A stretch of DNA of 64,000 bases from Agarophyton chilense (taxonomy: Eukaryota; Rhodophyta; Florideophyceae; Gracilariales; Gracilariaceae). This document shows positions 10,124 through 21,196 of the stretch, piece by piece. The position numbers were made by a program, and so were the translations under genes. The DNA lies in assembly GCA_030374765.1 (NCBI GenBank), contig JARGXX010000054.1, positions 1 through 64,000 on the forward strand, in the 5' to 3' direction. The notes under the pieces were generated by a model. It saw nothing but the letters and a program-made list of their open reading frames with translations, did no database searches and had not been told where the DNA came from. Within the stretch, counting starts at the first letter, position 1, and the number at the start of each line of letters is the position of its first letter.

Positions 10124-11100
10124 CAGCCTCATCCTCCGGCACGCGCAGCCGTCCACGTTTTTCTTAGGACCTGAAAAACGTCCTGTGGACTGACGGCAAA
10201 GGCAACCAGGAAGATTACGCAAAGTCAGTGGCACTATAAGACTTCATTTCACGAGAAATTGCCCGACTCAAAATCGAGCAAGATAGCGTTACCGCTTCGC
10301 AGAACAATTCTGAAGAGCCAGCTGTATGGAAGGTCTCGAGATCTGCGTTCTACGATCAGTGACGAAGATGTTGCTTCAGATGAAGAAGCCGACAAGATCG
10401 TCAAAACCATCTATAAGTGAGATTCGCTGTCTGTTGTCAGTGAGGTTTATGGGAACTTTATCACGCTTCTGAATATGAAGCGCTCCGGCAATTAAACGTT
10501 CCCCAATTTCGAACTTAGATTAGATGCTTCGGCGTCTAAGTTTCACGCTCAATCTGAATCCGCCAAGTTGCCAGAGTCGCTGACAGCCTTCATGCTTTTG
10601 AAAAACTCAGCTGTCGACAATGGGCAGCGTGTCTCGGTGCTTGCGGCGACATCAACGAACAGCACTTTGACTGCTACTGCGACGACGACGGATTACCTCA
10701 ACACTATGTCGTATGAGAAAATGGCGTCTGTCTTTCGCCAGTGTGATGAAGTCCCTCATGCACACTCTATCGGCTCCCCACAGCCGCTTTCAATCGCTGC
10801 CAATGCAGCACAGCTCCTGCCGCGCAACTAGAACCGCCCCGACCGTCGCAACAAGGGTAGACTCCTTTCCATGCGCTATCCTTGTGACATTTTCAAGAAG
10901 TTTGGTCAACGGAAAAAGAACCACAACCCGGATGGTTCCTTACCCTCCCATGTGCGCTGCCTCGACTCCCCAGCTCCATCGCTGAACACGTCGCCGCCGA
11001 ACAAGTATGGACAGCAGAATGATGCCCCGAAGAAGGTTGTTTCTTTTAACTGTGCCACCATGACCAGTTCAACGGCAGCTGTCTCCGCAAATCCCGCGCC
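10124..11100 (+). pseudogene. CopA gag
   Basis: Broken copia Gag. Recognisable blocks are about 10170-10420 (WTDGKGNQEDY, then HEKLPDSKSSK in another frame), 10568-10831 (PESLTAFMLLKNSAVD, YEKMASVFRQCDE) and 10871-11100 with the remains of a zinc knuckle (YPCDIFKKFGQRKKNH). Here the second Cys and first His of the Cop2 motif are replaced by Phe and Gln. Stops at about 10430 and 10830 break it. A near-identical copy is at 36141-37117. Confidence 0.7.
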
Positions 11101-11520
11101 TGCCCGTCTCGGTCCTCTCCTAGATGACGGCGCACCGTACAGTGCCAGCGGACAAGTCGAGCTGCATCTCCTGTCTATCGAACTCGGATTGGCTCCCGAC
11201 ACTCCACATGAAACGATTCCTGCATCGCTCAACGGCCACACCAGGTAGCAATATGACGTGGGTGCTCATGCAAGCCTCCAGCGCAGCATTCTTGGCTAGA
11301 TAGTCCTGCGCGCCAAGTCTGACCTCGGAAATGACATCAACATCACCCACTTAGTGCTCGAAGGATCATCGCAGTGGGTGATCGGGAGAAATGTCACCCC
11401 CAAGGCGAACATTGTTCATTTTGGTATGAACGCTCTGTGCTTCGATGCCAACGGCGCGAACGATTCTTTGAAAATCGTTGATGACGGCTTCCTATCCTAT
11501 ATCTCTGTAGAACGCTTCGC
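11101..11520 (+). pseudogene. CopA protease
   Basis: The aspartic protease core LLDDGAPYSASG (about 11125-11160) matches the Cop2 site. It is followed by the flap and second half up to EGSSQWVIGRNVTP (11354-11400). In-frame stops at 11248 and 11299 lie between. Copia proteases cut the Gag-Pol precursor. The active-site triad reads DDGA where DTGA or DSGA is usual. Confidence 0.65.
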
Positions 11521-12560
11521 ATCATCCAAAGGATACCTTGTATTTACTCTCTACTGTCTGTCCGCTGTTGCGCTCGAGAAGTCGCCGTGGGGCGATGTGG
11601 AGGCTATCATTGACAATGTGCACGCGCATGTTTGCGGCCACGCCTGCTTTTCGGACTTCAAACTCTTGCTAAAGCGCAACAAGCTGTGAAACCGCACTGT
11701 CGCCCAGTACGTGGCAGACATGGTGAACGATTGCACAGTTTCACCTCCAACGATGAAGGTGTCGATCAGCTCGTTGAACTCGACATTCAACGACCTCTTA
11801 TGCAATTGATCAATTGTTTCTGGATCGATTTTGCGTGCTACATTCAATGGACAATGTCTCCCGGCACTCCACTGCCCACGTGGTCAAGTCCACGTCTATG
11901 CAGGAGGCAGTTACCGGGTTCAAGGCAAGTAGGGTGGCTCACTTCTGGCACCCACAAGCCAACAGAGGGGACAAAGCGTTTCTCCTTGGAGCATTTCGAG
12001 ATCATTGCAAGCAGCTTCACATCCCGCTTCATGCCGTGCCGCCCCGTCGCCATGCTAAAAACGCAACTGAGTGAAAGAATAACATCATTCGCAATGTTTT
12101 CTTGAGACTCAAGTCGGCAGCCAGCGCAGACTTCAACGCTGACAGCTCTGCTTACATGGCTGTAACAATAAGCAATGACTTACATGGTAATGACATTATG
12201 TCAGCATTCGAGATGGCACAAGGCTTCACAAAACCCATCAATAGCAAGCCCCATGACAATGTACTCCCAGCAGACGTGGTAGAAGCCCGCAAAAGGTTTA
12301 TCGCTCGTCGCAAGCTACGTCGCATCCTGAAGTCCAAAGATATCAATGACATACCATTCACCGCTGGCGACCTCTTCGAAGTGTATGTCAAACAGGAAGT
12401 TGAGAAGCGCGGACGATGGTCGCTCCCCAAAACAGTGACATCAGTCAACGCCGACAGCCGAATTGTCACTGTGCCTGGAAAAGCTGGAAAGGAATTGACA
12501 GCCGCTTTTGAGGATACACGCATGGCAATCCCTGACATGAGCTTCGCAAAGCTTTTGTAA
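11521..12560 (+). pseudogene. CopA integrase
   Basis: The zinc-binding N part is at 11590-11690 (HVCGHACFSDFKLLLKRN). The core is in 11780-12110 and contains RRHAKNATE followed by a stop, so the catalytic Glu is present but the frame is broken. The C part 12102-12560 continues open (NDLHGNDIMSAFEMAQGF, GDLFEVYVKQEVEKRGRWSLP, VTVPGKAGKELTAAFEDT). The same C-terminal motif occurs in Cop2 and Cop3. Frameshifts occur near 11690, 11840 and 12070. Confidence 0.7.
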
Positions 12561-12584
12561 GACGTTATTGATGCCCTGGATGAC

Positions 12585-12860
12585 ATGAATGACATCGAAA
12601 GCCCACATGAATTCAATGAAAACTGCGAACCGACTCCTGACACTGCGGCTGCCGACACTGATTTTGGCACATATGCATTAGAAGACGATGTCACTGACAG
12701 CATAGGTGACAGATTCGAAATCTTCTGGCCGTTAGAGGACCAGTATTATTCCGTCACTGTGCATTCTGCCGTGGACTACGGGCTCGTCAATTTTTCACTT
12801 TGACGACGGCGGCAAGGAAGTGCTGGACTTGTCCAAGGAGGTTTGGAAATTTTCCATTGC
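12585..12860 (+). pseudogene. CopA Tudor-like domain
   Basis: An acidic linker leads into FWPLEDQYYSVTVHS, then (after a 1-base shift in a T-run near 12790) FDDGGKEVLDL and KEVW, at about 12714-12849. The pattern W, YY-x-TV, DDG-x-E-x-LDL, E-x-W is that of Tudor/Agenet SH3-like barrels, which bind methylated ligands. It lies between integrase and reverse transcriptase. Cop2 and Cop3 have better-preserved versions. Family label by motif only. Confidence 0.55.
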
Positions 12861-13879
12861 CATTCCCACCAGCTCAGTGACAACTACAGTGCCACCATCT
12901 CTTGTAAATCAAGAAGCTTCCGTGCTCAACCAAATGCTTGAATTTTTTGGCAACAAGCCCTTCCTCCAGCATCAAGCTCAGGGCTTTGAGCAGTATCCAG
13001 TATACAATGCATATACCAAGGAGGAAGATAGCTTCCTCAAAACCGGCCAGCCTGTGCTTCGTCGCTATGTCCCACCTAGCGCCAGAATTATCTCCAGCCA
13101 TACCCTCTACAAGGTGAAGCATAATGAAGACGGCTCTTTGAAGCTGAAGGCCAGGATCGCCCCCTATGGGAATGAAGACTACTTGAAAGACATGCTGAGC
13201 AAAGACTGTGCAACCTACCCGCCCACAGGTTTACGCATCTTAGAATGTATCGCCTCCCTGCAAGGCTGGAACCTCGACAAGACCGACGTCACCGCAGCCT
13301 TCCTCCAAACTGGCAAAAGGGCAGGGCGATGTTTATGTTCGCCCGTCAAAAGAGAGTAAGATGATGTCAACGCACGTATGGCTCCTTCTTGCGGCTTCCT
13401 ACGGTTTGTTGAATGCCAAGGCAAAGTGGCAGCACGCATCGGACGAGGTAACGGAGAACATCGGTCTGATACATTGCACTCATATCCCGCAACTTTTCTG
13501 TCAGAAGGCTAACGGCAAACTTGTGCTACTTGTAGCCAGGATTGTGGACAACCTCAAAGAAACCGGTGCCGATGATCGTGCTCATCGATTTCTAACTGCA
13601 TTCAACGATCGCTTTAAGTTCGTTGTGGTCAATAATGGTTCAGGGAAGCTGAGGTTTTTCGGCATTAACACCATTCAGCATGAAGAACTCTCCATCGAAA
13701 CCAACGCTGAAGATAAGATGAACAGTATCATGGAATACCCAATCACCCGCATGCGCCGCAAAGAGTCCGATCAGTGCATGAACAAGATCGAGAAAGCTGA
13801 GTTTGCATCCATCAACAGCTCGTTGAGCTGAATTGGAACAGCTGCCTCCCCACTCTGTTCCTTCTACAGTAGTCACCTT
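12861..13879 (+). pseudogene. CopA reverse transcriptase, 5' of the GypA insertion
   Basis: Open block 12820-13359 contains the RT N part (SLKLKARIAPYGNEDYLKD, TGLRILECIASLQGWNLDKTDVTAAFLQTG). Block 13361-13831 has the palm (LLLAASYGLLNAKAKW) and the catalytic motif as RIVDNLKE, where the second Asp is Asn, predicted dead. A stop after SINSSLS (13829-13831) precedes IGTAASPLCSFYSSHL. The gene continues after GypA at 24135 (SHLRVWHIMEQLTTFRRLKKLG in a shifted frame). Confidence 0.82.
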
Positions 13880-14326
13880 TGTGAAGGAGCGATAATAACG
13901 GTTGAGCCCGGTAAGCTGCCGGGCCCTGGGGGATCTTGGAGGTGACACGTGTACGGGTCGACCTCAGGTGGACTCATGTAGATTATTTTTTTAATTTAAT
14001 TTGTGTAATAGATTAGCACTACAGTGCCAGGGAGATCTCAGCGCCTCGCCAGTACTATTTACTTGCCTCGAGTGACGCTTGTCCCTTAGAGTACGGTAGG
14101 CACCGTTAGGATACTAAATAACCCCCTTTGGTATATAAGTTCCACCCTTTGGTTTTCAAGCCATCGTTTTCGTAGCTCCAACCTGTAGGACTACGCAGTA
14201 AACGCCAGTCCATTTCACCGAGTACTCTGGGAGTGCCTCCGTCAAGGATTCGAACCTTAGGACCGGCTCTATTACGCTACCACCAGTCGAGACCCGTAGG
14301 CTGCCTTAACCAGTCATTGCGTTACA
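13880..14326 (+). repeat. GypA 5' LTR
   Basis: 447 bp, TGTGAAGGAG to GCGTTACA. TATATAAG at 14132-14139 is a likely TATA box. The minus strand of 14246-14256 reads GGTTCGAATCC, a perfect tRNA box-B consensus. Homologous LTRs are at 23690-24134 and, inverted, at 59428-59872. Confidence 0.93.
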
Positions 14327-14329
14327 TTT

Positions 14330-14345
14330 TGGTCTCCCGACTTGG
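14330..14345 (+). promoter_or_regulatory. GypA primer-binding site
   Basis: TGGTCTCCCGACTTGG lies 3 bases after the LTR. TGG pairs with a tRNA CCA end. The first 11 bases are shared with GypB. The primer tRNA was not identified. Confidence 0.65.
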
Positions 14346-14597
14346 AAACCTTTGGAATAATTAAACGGACCAATGGAACGAAGAATTATCCGGATTCTAA
14401 CCTTTGGTTTAATTCCCCAACGGACCAGAAGTACATAAGCAACCGCCATTATGCATGCAGGAAGCACACCCAACCGACCAGACCATAGGACCCCTACGGC
14501 AGGACGAATTGCGACTACAATGCCGGTGATTTAGCCTAACCCTCAGGTTGATACCGCTAGCGACCGTAGGAGCACAAGGAGCCAGCCGCAAGAAGTA

Positions 14598-16293
14598 TTG
14601 ACCCCACTGGATAACCCTGAAAGGATTCGCCGAGATCCCATTGTGACAGCGCGTTTACGAGAACGCCTCACCAGGGCCACCTCTAAACCAGGGAAACCTC
14701 AAGAAGAAACCCCCCGCCAGACCGAAGGAATTCGAGAAAACCTGCCCGCAGATCTTGCCAACTTTCTCTGGCCCCGTCTCCGTGAGCTCTGCTCAGCCCA
14801 CGTGGATTCCATTATGGACGTGCGACTCGCTACGGCGATCGCTGACCATACGGGTTACCTCATCGCGCGTATCGTCCCTGAGGTATTGGAGTCTGACTTA
14901 TTCATAGACTTCCTCCTACAGGCCGTTCAAGCAGCCATCACCCGCCAGGCAGACAATTTGGTCTCTAGGACCACCCCACCACAAATTAACCATCCGGTTT
15001 CCACATGGCAACCCTCTACCGAACCCCCAGAAGTGGCGGAATTATCCGCCCCTCGCCGGGAATACCATCAGGAAAACCCCATGATGGGCCAATCTAGGAG
15101 CAGAAGAGAAGCTCCGCTTCTAGATGACAGACAGGTTGCCCATCAGGAGAATCCGAGGGAGGGATAAGCAAGGAGCAGAAGAGAAGCTCCGCGTCTAGAA
15201 GAGAGACCGCTGGCCCCACCCGACGGATTATACGAGGTACAGCGACCTCAGGGCCCCATCGGATCTGGTAGAGAGATCGACCCTTTAGGTCCTTACTCCG
15301 CTGGAAAGAAGAAAAGAAGCAATCTTAGGAGAAAGAAGAACAGAAGAAGCAAGAGGAGAGACCATTCGGACACGAGTGATTCCGATTCAGTCTCAACCGA
15401 AACGACCGACTCGGAAGTGGATGAGGATGCCGTTCGAGGCCTCAGACCACTGATAACCAAAAACGAACTTTTCGTTAAGGTTGTAGACTACCGGAATTAC
15501 CGGCTGGCCGACAGGTCTGCGAAATATTCTGGTTCGGTGGCTCGCAGAGTCGCCAAATGGGCCCAACGGATGCAACTAACCATTACGGACAAGTTCTCGG
15601 GTTCCGATCCCATTTCTGTCCTTAGGTTTCTCAGTGTGTTCCGTACGTCCTGCGATCAGAACGGTGTCCACGAGGGCGCCGCTTTGTACCATTTCCCATT
15701 CTTCTTTACAGGACAGGCGCGTGACCGAGTGGTTTCGAAGATATCTGGCACAACTGACCTCGTGGATGCCCAAGACCGTGAATTCCTCAGGTCGTACCCT
15801 CAGGTTGTTCATTACCTCTTGGAAACTTACCCAACGGATGACGTTATAATGGATGCCCACCGGGAAGTAATATCCTTTAGGCAGAACTCCAACATGACCG
15901 AATCGGCTTTCGCAGACGATCTATGGAACAAGGCTTACTGATGTGGAAACGTGTTCTCCGAAGGACGGCTTAAACGCCACTTCATCACGGGATTGTTCTC
16001 TGCCATTCGAACACATGTGCGCAATTACCACACGGAAAACCCGCAATACTCCTTCGGAAGGCTCGTTACTTACGCTAGTGGTTATTGCAAGACATACAGA
16101 ACCTCCAGGGCCAACGCTGATATAACCAAAGGGCGGGTAATTCAATTGCGTAAACCCAATCAAGCCCATTTGGTTAGTTCCACGGAGTCGGACGTGGATG
16201 CTTCACTCCATTACAGCGATTCGAGAGACGTCCTCGCGGTCAATTTCAGTGCTCCTCCGTTCGGGCCCTCATCATATACCTCCGAGGGTACTT
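14598..16293 (+). pseudogene. GypA gag
   Basis: Block 14598-15167 (189 aa) is a helical N part. It is followed by a basic/acidic low-complexity tract (about 15300-15420) and the capsid-like block 15417-15941 with VDYRNYRL and FRTSCDQNG. After a stop at 15939-15941, the same protein continues in 15951-16293 (CGNVFSEGRLKRHFITGL). No zinc knuckle is seen. The GypB gag shares the low-complexity tract and VDYRNYRL. Duplicated 17-mer-like motifs (GAAGAGAAGCTCCGC) occur at about 15105 and 15180. Confidence 0.72.
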
Positions 16294-16796
16294 GAGCGGC
16301 CACTGGACCACCCACACCCAATTATTCTCTCTTTCCGCCCCACAAGGACGTTTTTTCGCTCCCCAAGGGCCTGCTTCCTCTGCCTGTCACTGACCCAACC
16401 TTGTGCCTGTATGAGTTATCTACCTGAGGACGCATGAAAAACCCTACTAGCCCTAAATTAACATAACTACCCGGTGCGGAGATCCGAAGGAATGTATAAC
16501 AGGGCACAGCAACGAACCACAGGGAGCCCTGGAAGCTCACGCTATGCCACGCCTCCAGACACTCCGATCAAAGCCCCACAGATCCAATCCATCGTAGATC
16601 CAACGGACGACCCCGTGGAAGAACCTTATCCTCAGGAAGAAACGGAAACCCCATCGGAAAACTCCTAGAAGGACGGTTCGAGGCAAATCCTCCATCTTTA
16701 AGCCCCTGCCTCAACCAATTAGACGGTCATGAGCCAAAGAGCTCCTCATCTCCCAATACAAACCACCCACAATGGACAACTCAGGATGAACCACAA

Positions 16797-17243
16797 TTGG
16801 AACACAGTAACGACCCCTTCTGTATCCTCAAAAATGAGAACTGTAAAGTTCGAGTAACCGTAGGACTTCGTTCCAGCAACTCTCGAGTGATCACAGCTGT
16901 ATTAGACACAGGCGCTGGTCCCAACTTGATCCATCCTAAGCTGCTCCCACTGGGTTGGCAAGATTTCGTTCAGGCAAGGAAGACCCCAAGGATTACCGAT
17001 GCGTCTTGTGAACCAATGGACATTAAAGGGATAGTACCACTTTAGCTCAAGGCAGGACAATTCAAAGTCCGCACGTTGTTCCTTGTATGTCCTAACTTAG
17101 GCACTGAAGCAATCCTAGGAACCTCCTTTTTCGACCGATACATTAAGGCCATTTATCCAGGCCTTAGGCAAGGTGCGTTTTACCGCGCACCTTCCATCTC
17201 CATAACTGGTTCAGTTCCAGGGCCAGAAGCTAAATGTAAACGG
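16797..17243 (+). pseudogene. GypA protease
   Basis: The aspartic protease motif VLDTGAGPNLIHP (about 16898-16935) is intact. The second half (FLVCPNLGTEAILGTSFFDRY) follows after an in-frame TAG at 17043-17045. The protein cleaves the polyprotein in retrotransposon particles. Upstream, 16474-16668 is a short open block of unknown role. Confidence 0.75.
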
Positions 17244-17475
17244 GCGGTTGTCTCCGAAAACACGAAGTCCAATAATGTTCCCCGTCAAAGGCCATGACGA
17301 TACCCCCAATGACCCAAATCGCTGTATCGGTCCATTCCCAGTCCTCAGGTCTCGTAACGATTCAGAACCACCCGAAAACGATTCTGAAGCATTTTACCTT
17401 AATGGCCAATGGAGTAATGGACATCCACCCTAACAGGTTCTTTTTGGTCACAATCTGCGGTTACCTAAAGTTACA

Positions 17476-19020
17476 GTGATTCATATCACTGTACCCGCTC
17501 CCATGGCCATTCTGGAGGCCCAACTGGATAACCTTGCGATGCTAACTCCCGACGAGGACGTCGACTCTTGGGAGGGGACGGTCGCCATCGACGTAGAATT
17601 CGAATCCTATAGGCCCCAGGTACTTGATCTCCTCAGGGAACACCAGGCCATGTGTTTAGGTAGACTGGGCACAATAAGCGCCACTACACACCACATTGAC
17701 CTTCAGGATGATGCTAATCCACAGTTCCAGCACCCATGCCGCACCGGCCTTAAGGGTAGGGAAATTGTCGCCGACCGGATGGACAAGATGCGCAAAGCTC
17801 AAGTCATTGAGACGGCGCCTCCAAACCAATCCGAAGGGGCAAGTCCCCTTGTCCTTGTGGCGAAGAAAGATGGCTCCTTCAGGTTCTGTGTCGACTACAG
17901 GAAGCTGAACGCAGTAACCAAGAGGGATTCATACCCGATACCCCGCATGGACGCCTGTCTGGATTCTTTAGGCGAAGCTGTCGTATTTACCACACTGAAC
18001 GCTAACTCTGGATACAGGCAAATCTCTATGGCCGAAGACGCGAGAGCGCTGACAACCTTTACCACCCATGAAGGTCTGTTCAGATTTACTCGCATGCTCT
18101 TTGGTTTGAAGAATGCACCAGTCACGTTCCAACGGGTAATGGACATTATACTGTCCAGAGTCAAATGGAAGGTCGCCCTGATCTATTTGGATGACGTTTT
18201 AATCTTCTCACGGACCGTAAAGGAACACTTTCGCCACGTGAAGAAGGTGCTAACAATCCTACAGGACGCTGGAGTAACACTGAAGCTCCACAAATGCGCT
18301 TTCTTCCAGGCCCCGGTGGACTATCTCGGTCACGTCGTCCTCCCAGGAAATCTAAAGGTGGCTACACGGACAACAAATGCGATTCGTCAGACCAAGCCTC
18401 GTAGGACCCACACGGAACTACGATCCTTCGTGGGCTTGTGCAACGTTTACCGACGGTTCGTCGAAGGGTTTGCCAAGATCTCGGCCCCTCTAAAAGCGAT
18501 GCTGAAGAAGGGAACACCTTCGGAGTTCGAAGCCCTTACGGACGACCAGTACGAAGCATTTCAGACCCTAAAGGACAAATTGCTGAACCCACCCATATTG
18601 GCCTTACCAAAGCACAATAGGCCTTTCGTCCTGGACAAAGATGCCTCTGATGTCCAAGTGGGTCGTGCACTGCTACAGGAACAGGAGTCACCGAAGGACT
18701 ATCGACCTATTGGCTACTGAAGCAGAACGCTCCCCAGCGCGGAGCAAAAGGACAGTACTACCTAAAAGGAATGTCTAGCCAACGTATGGTCTGTATTGAC
18801 ATTCCGTCCTTACGTCGAAGGACCCAGGTTTATCATTAGAACAGACCATGATTCACTCCGCTGGCTACTCAATATGACCGATGCATCGAGTCGCCTCGCT
18901 AGGTGCCGCCTCAGGCTGTCAGAATAGGACTACGAGATAACCTATAGGCCAGGCATCAAGCACCAGGCAGCAGATGCCCTGTCGCCAATCATCACCGACG
19001 GAACTGATGACACCCCATTA
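17476..19020 (+). pseudogene. GypA reverse transcriptase and RNase H
   Basis: The 414-codon block 17476-18720 covers RT and the start of RNase H: PLVLVAKKDGSFRFCVDYRK, FTTLNANSGYRQ, FGLKNAPVTFQRVMD, ALIYLDDVLIFS, ELRSFVGLCNVYRRFV. The first catalytic Asp is lost (TTLN where gypsy RTs have TTLD), while YLDD is intact. RNase H starts VLDKDASDVQVGRALLQ. It is cut by TGA at 18718-18720 and reappears at about 18770-19010 (RTDHDSLRWLL, YRPGIKHQAADALS). It would be inactive. Confidence 0.88.
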
Positions 19021-19068
19021 AACGATCTAATTCCTATCCCCTTTACAGATGATGGACCTCAGAACTAC

Positions 19069-20180
19069 TTGGAAAGAGATGACCTTATGGGTAAGGTTCC
19101 ATCGGAGGATCCTGAAGTAAAGAAGAACGAAGTATACTTATTGGACTGGGAAACAGTACCGTCCAATTCGGCACCACCTCAGCTTAATGCGATAGCCCCG
19201 GAGGAAAAAGAACTCCCCCCGATAGCTATTGGGGAACTCTTACAGGCGCAGGTCGAAGACGAGTACTGCAAGGAAACAGCCCAATTTGTAGGAACCCCAG
19301 GATGCCTATTCGACTATGACCGATTGGGACTACTATGTCGCCGCTCAACGCTGGATGGCGCACTCCAACGGGTACTACCAACTTTGCTAAGGGCGCGATT
19401 CCTATACCTCGTCCATTTCCCCTGCTTGGCTGGCCACTCTGGAGGCCGACGAATTTACCACACCCTAAGGAAGTTCTTCTACCGGCCACTAATGGCGCAT
19501 GGCCTATGGCAAACCGCACGGAACTGTGCATCTTGCGCACAGATCCGAGGGTTACGCGCCAACCATCAGGCCAAACTGAAGCTCTTCCCCGCCGCAGGTC
19601 CAATGGAATTTGTCGCAATGGATATACTTGGGCATTTGCCTAAGTCGTCCCATGGGAAACGGTTTGTTTTGGTTATAACCGATAGGTTTACCAAACTTAC
19701 CCGAGTCCTACCCCTAGGAAAGACAACGGCCACAGATGTCACCACGGACTTCTTGTCTCACTGGGTATATCGATATGGCATTTCACTCTACCTCCTTACG
19801 GATAACGGCAGCCAGTTCATATCCAAATTCTTCTCGCATGTTTGTGCTACCTAAGGTATCAAACATGTGACCACCACGGCGTACCACCCACAAACCAATG
19901 GCCAAGCCGAACGCTTCAACCGCACCCTCTGAACCGATTGGCACACTACGTATCGGAGCACTAATTGGACTTGGCCGAATATGTTGGGCCACTGGTTTAT
20001 GCCTACAACACGCAGGTGCACGATTCTACAGGGACAACGCCTTTCGTCTTAACGCTCACGAGAGCGCCGCCGCCGATAGCTGTTGACCTTCAGGAGTCTA
20101 TCATACCCCAGGACATAACTGATGGGATGACTCCTGCCCAGGCGAGGCGCTACTCGTTCCAACGCATTGACCGCATTCTC
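19069..20180 (+). pseudogene. GypA integrase
   Basis: Open block 19069-19854 has the HHCC zinc-binding module (HFPCLAGH and CASC) and the core: first Asp in FVAMDILGHLP, second in LLTDNGSQF. After TAA at 19852-19854 the third catalytic residue follows (YHPQTNGQAERFNRTL). All three DDE residues are thus visible but lie on a broken frame. The C part runs through 19965-20183. Integrase inserts the cDNA into chromosomes. Confidence 0.85.
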
Positions 20181-20423
20181 TAATCGGCCAGAACTGTACT
20201 AACCAAAGCCCAACAGCCCTACAAGTCCAACTTCGACAAAGCCGTTTGGGATACACCGACCTTTGGGAAAGGAGATCTGGTTTACCTGGATCGGCCACCG
20301 AAGGACAGTGAGGAACTCGAGGACACTACGCAGAAGCTCTTACCCCGCTCTACGGGACCATACAAATTCCTTAAGGCCAAGGATCACACCATCACTTTAC
20401 TCATTGACGGCCTACAGGACACC

Positions 20424-21014
20424 GTGTCTATTGACCGCGTGACACGAGCTCCCAGTTCCCCCGGACCACGAACGTCCCAGCCCCCTGGCCCAACGGAAGC
20501 ACCACGACCTCAGGTCGACACTCAAGTCTCCACACCCCCTAAGGCAGTTCCCGAGGACTCGACTAGCCCCACGGACACAATGGTCAATGCCAACTACTAT
20601 GACCCATCGCTCCCAACCGACTCCGATGGATTCGCCCCTCTGAACCACACTCTCCTTCCGGACGATGAACACAAAACGGAATATGTGATTGAGCGCATCA
20701 TATCCGCCGGTATGGGAGAAGACGGAACTATGCACTATCGCGTCCGTTTGTTCGGCTACACACCTGAGGAAGATACTTGGCAAGAGACTCAAACGATTCC
20801 GGCTAGTTTTATCGCCCGCTATTGGCGCAGAATCAGCCACTTAGAGCGCAACCTTCAGGAGGGGGCAATCATTGGCCCGAATAATCCAACCATTGGCCCG
20901 AATAATCCCAAAACGACTCCCAAACCGCCTCCCGACACGACTGTTCTCCGGAGCACGACGGTTCGTCGTAGCTCCCGCATCAGGGAACAAAGTCAGTCCC
21001 TGGGAGACACCTGA
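20424..21014 (+). pseudogene. GypA pol C-terminus with chromodomain
   Basis: A 196-codon open block. A Pro-rich linker leads to a chromodomain at about 20670-20830: EYVIERIISAGMGEDG, YRVRLFGYTPEEDTWQE. Chromodomains at the integrase C-terminus steer chromoviruses to marked chromatin. After it lie two exact 16-bp units ATTGGCCCGAATAATC at about 20870-20905. The block itself is open, but it belongs to a broken polyprotein. Confidence 0.8.
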
Positions 21015-21196
21015 GAAAGACACGGGACGCTCTCGAGATGGAACGCCGGCCCAGGGCACGCACATTTGAGATACAAGAAAGACCTTGGGAAAGCACAAGC
21101 ACTACTTTATTTAACTTACTCGAGTGACTAACAGAAACCTAACAGCCCTCGGAATGACCTCAAGATTCGCGGAAGCGCTTCAAACACCAACAGGAC

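Larger units (their letters stand above)
8506..11567. repeat. Segmental duplication unit, copy 1 (RB 3' half plus CopA 5' half)
   Basis: This block aligns collinearly with 34523-37573 at a constant offset of 26017 from at least 8666 onward. By eye there are only a handful of differences in 9000-11567, and more (about 2-3%) in 8506-8950. The block spans the RB/CopA junction, so the duplication is younger than the CopA insertion. The right breakpoint follows TTTACTCTCTACTG. Confidence 0.9.
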
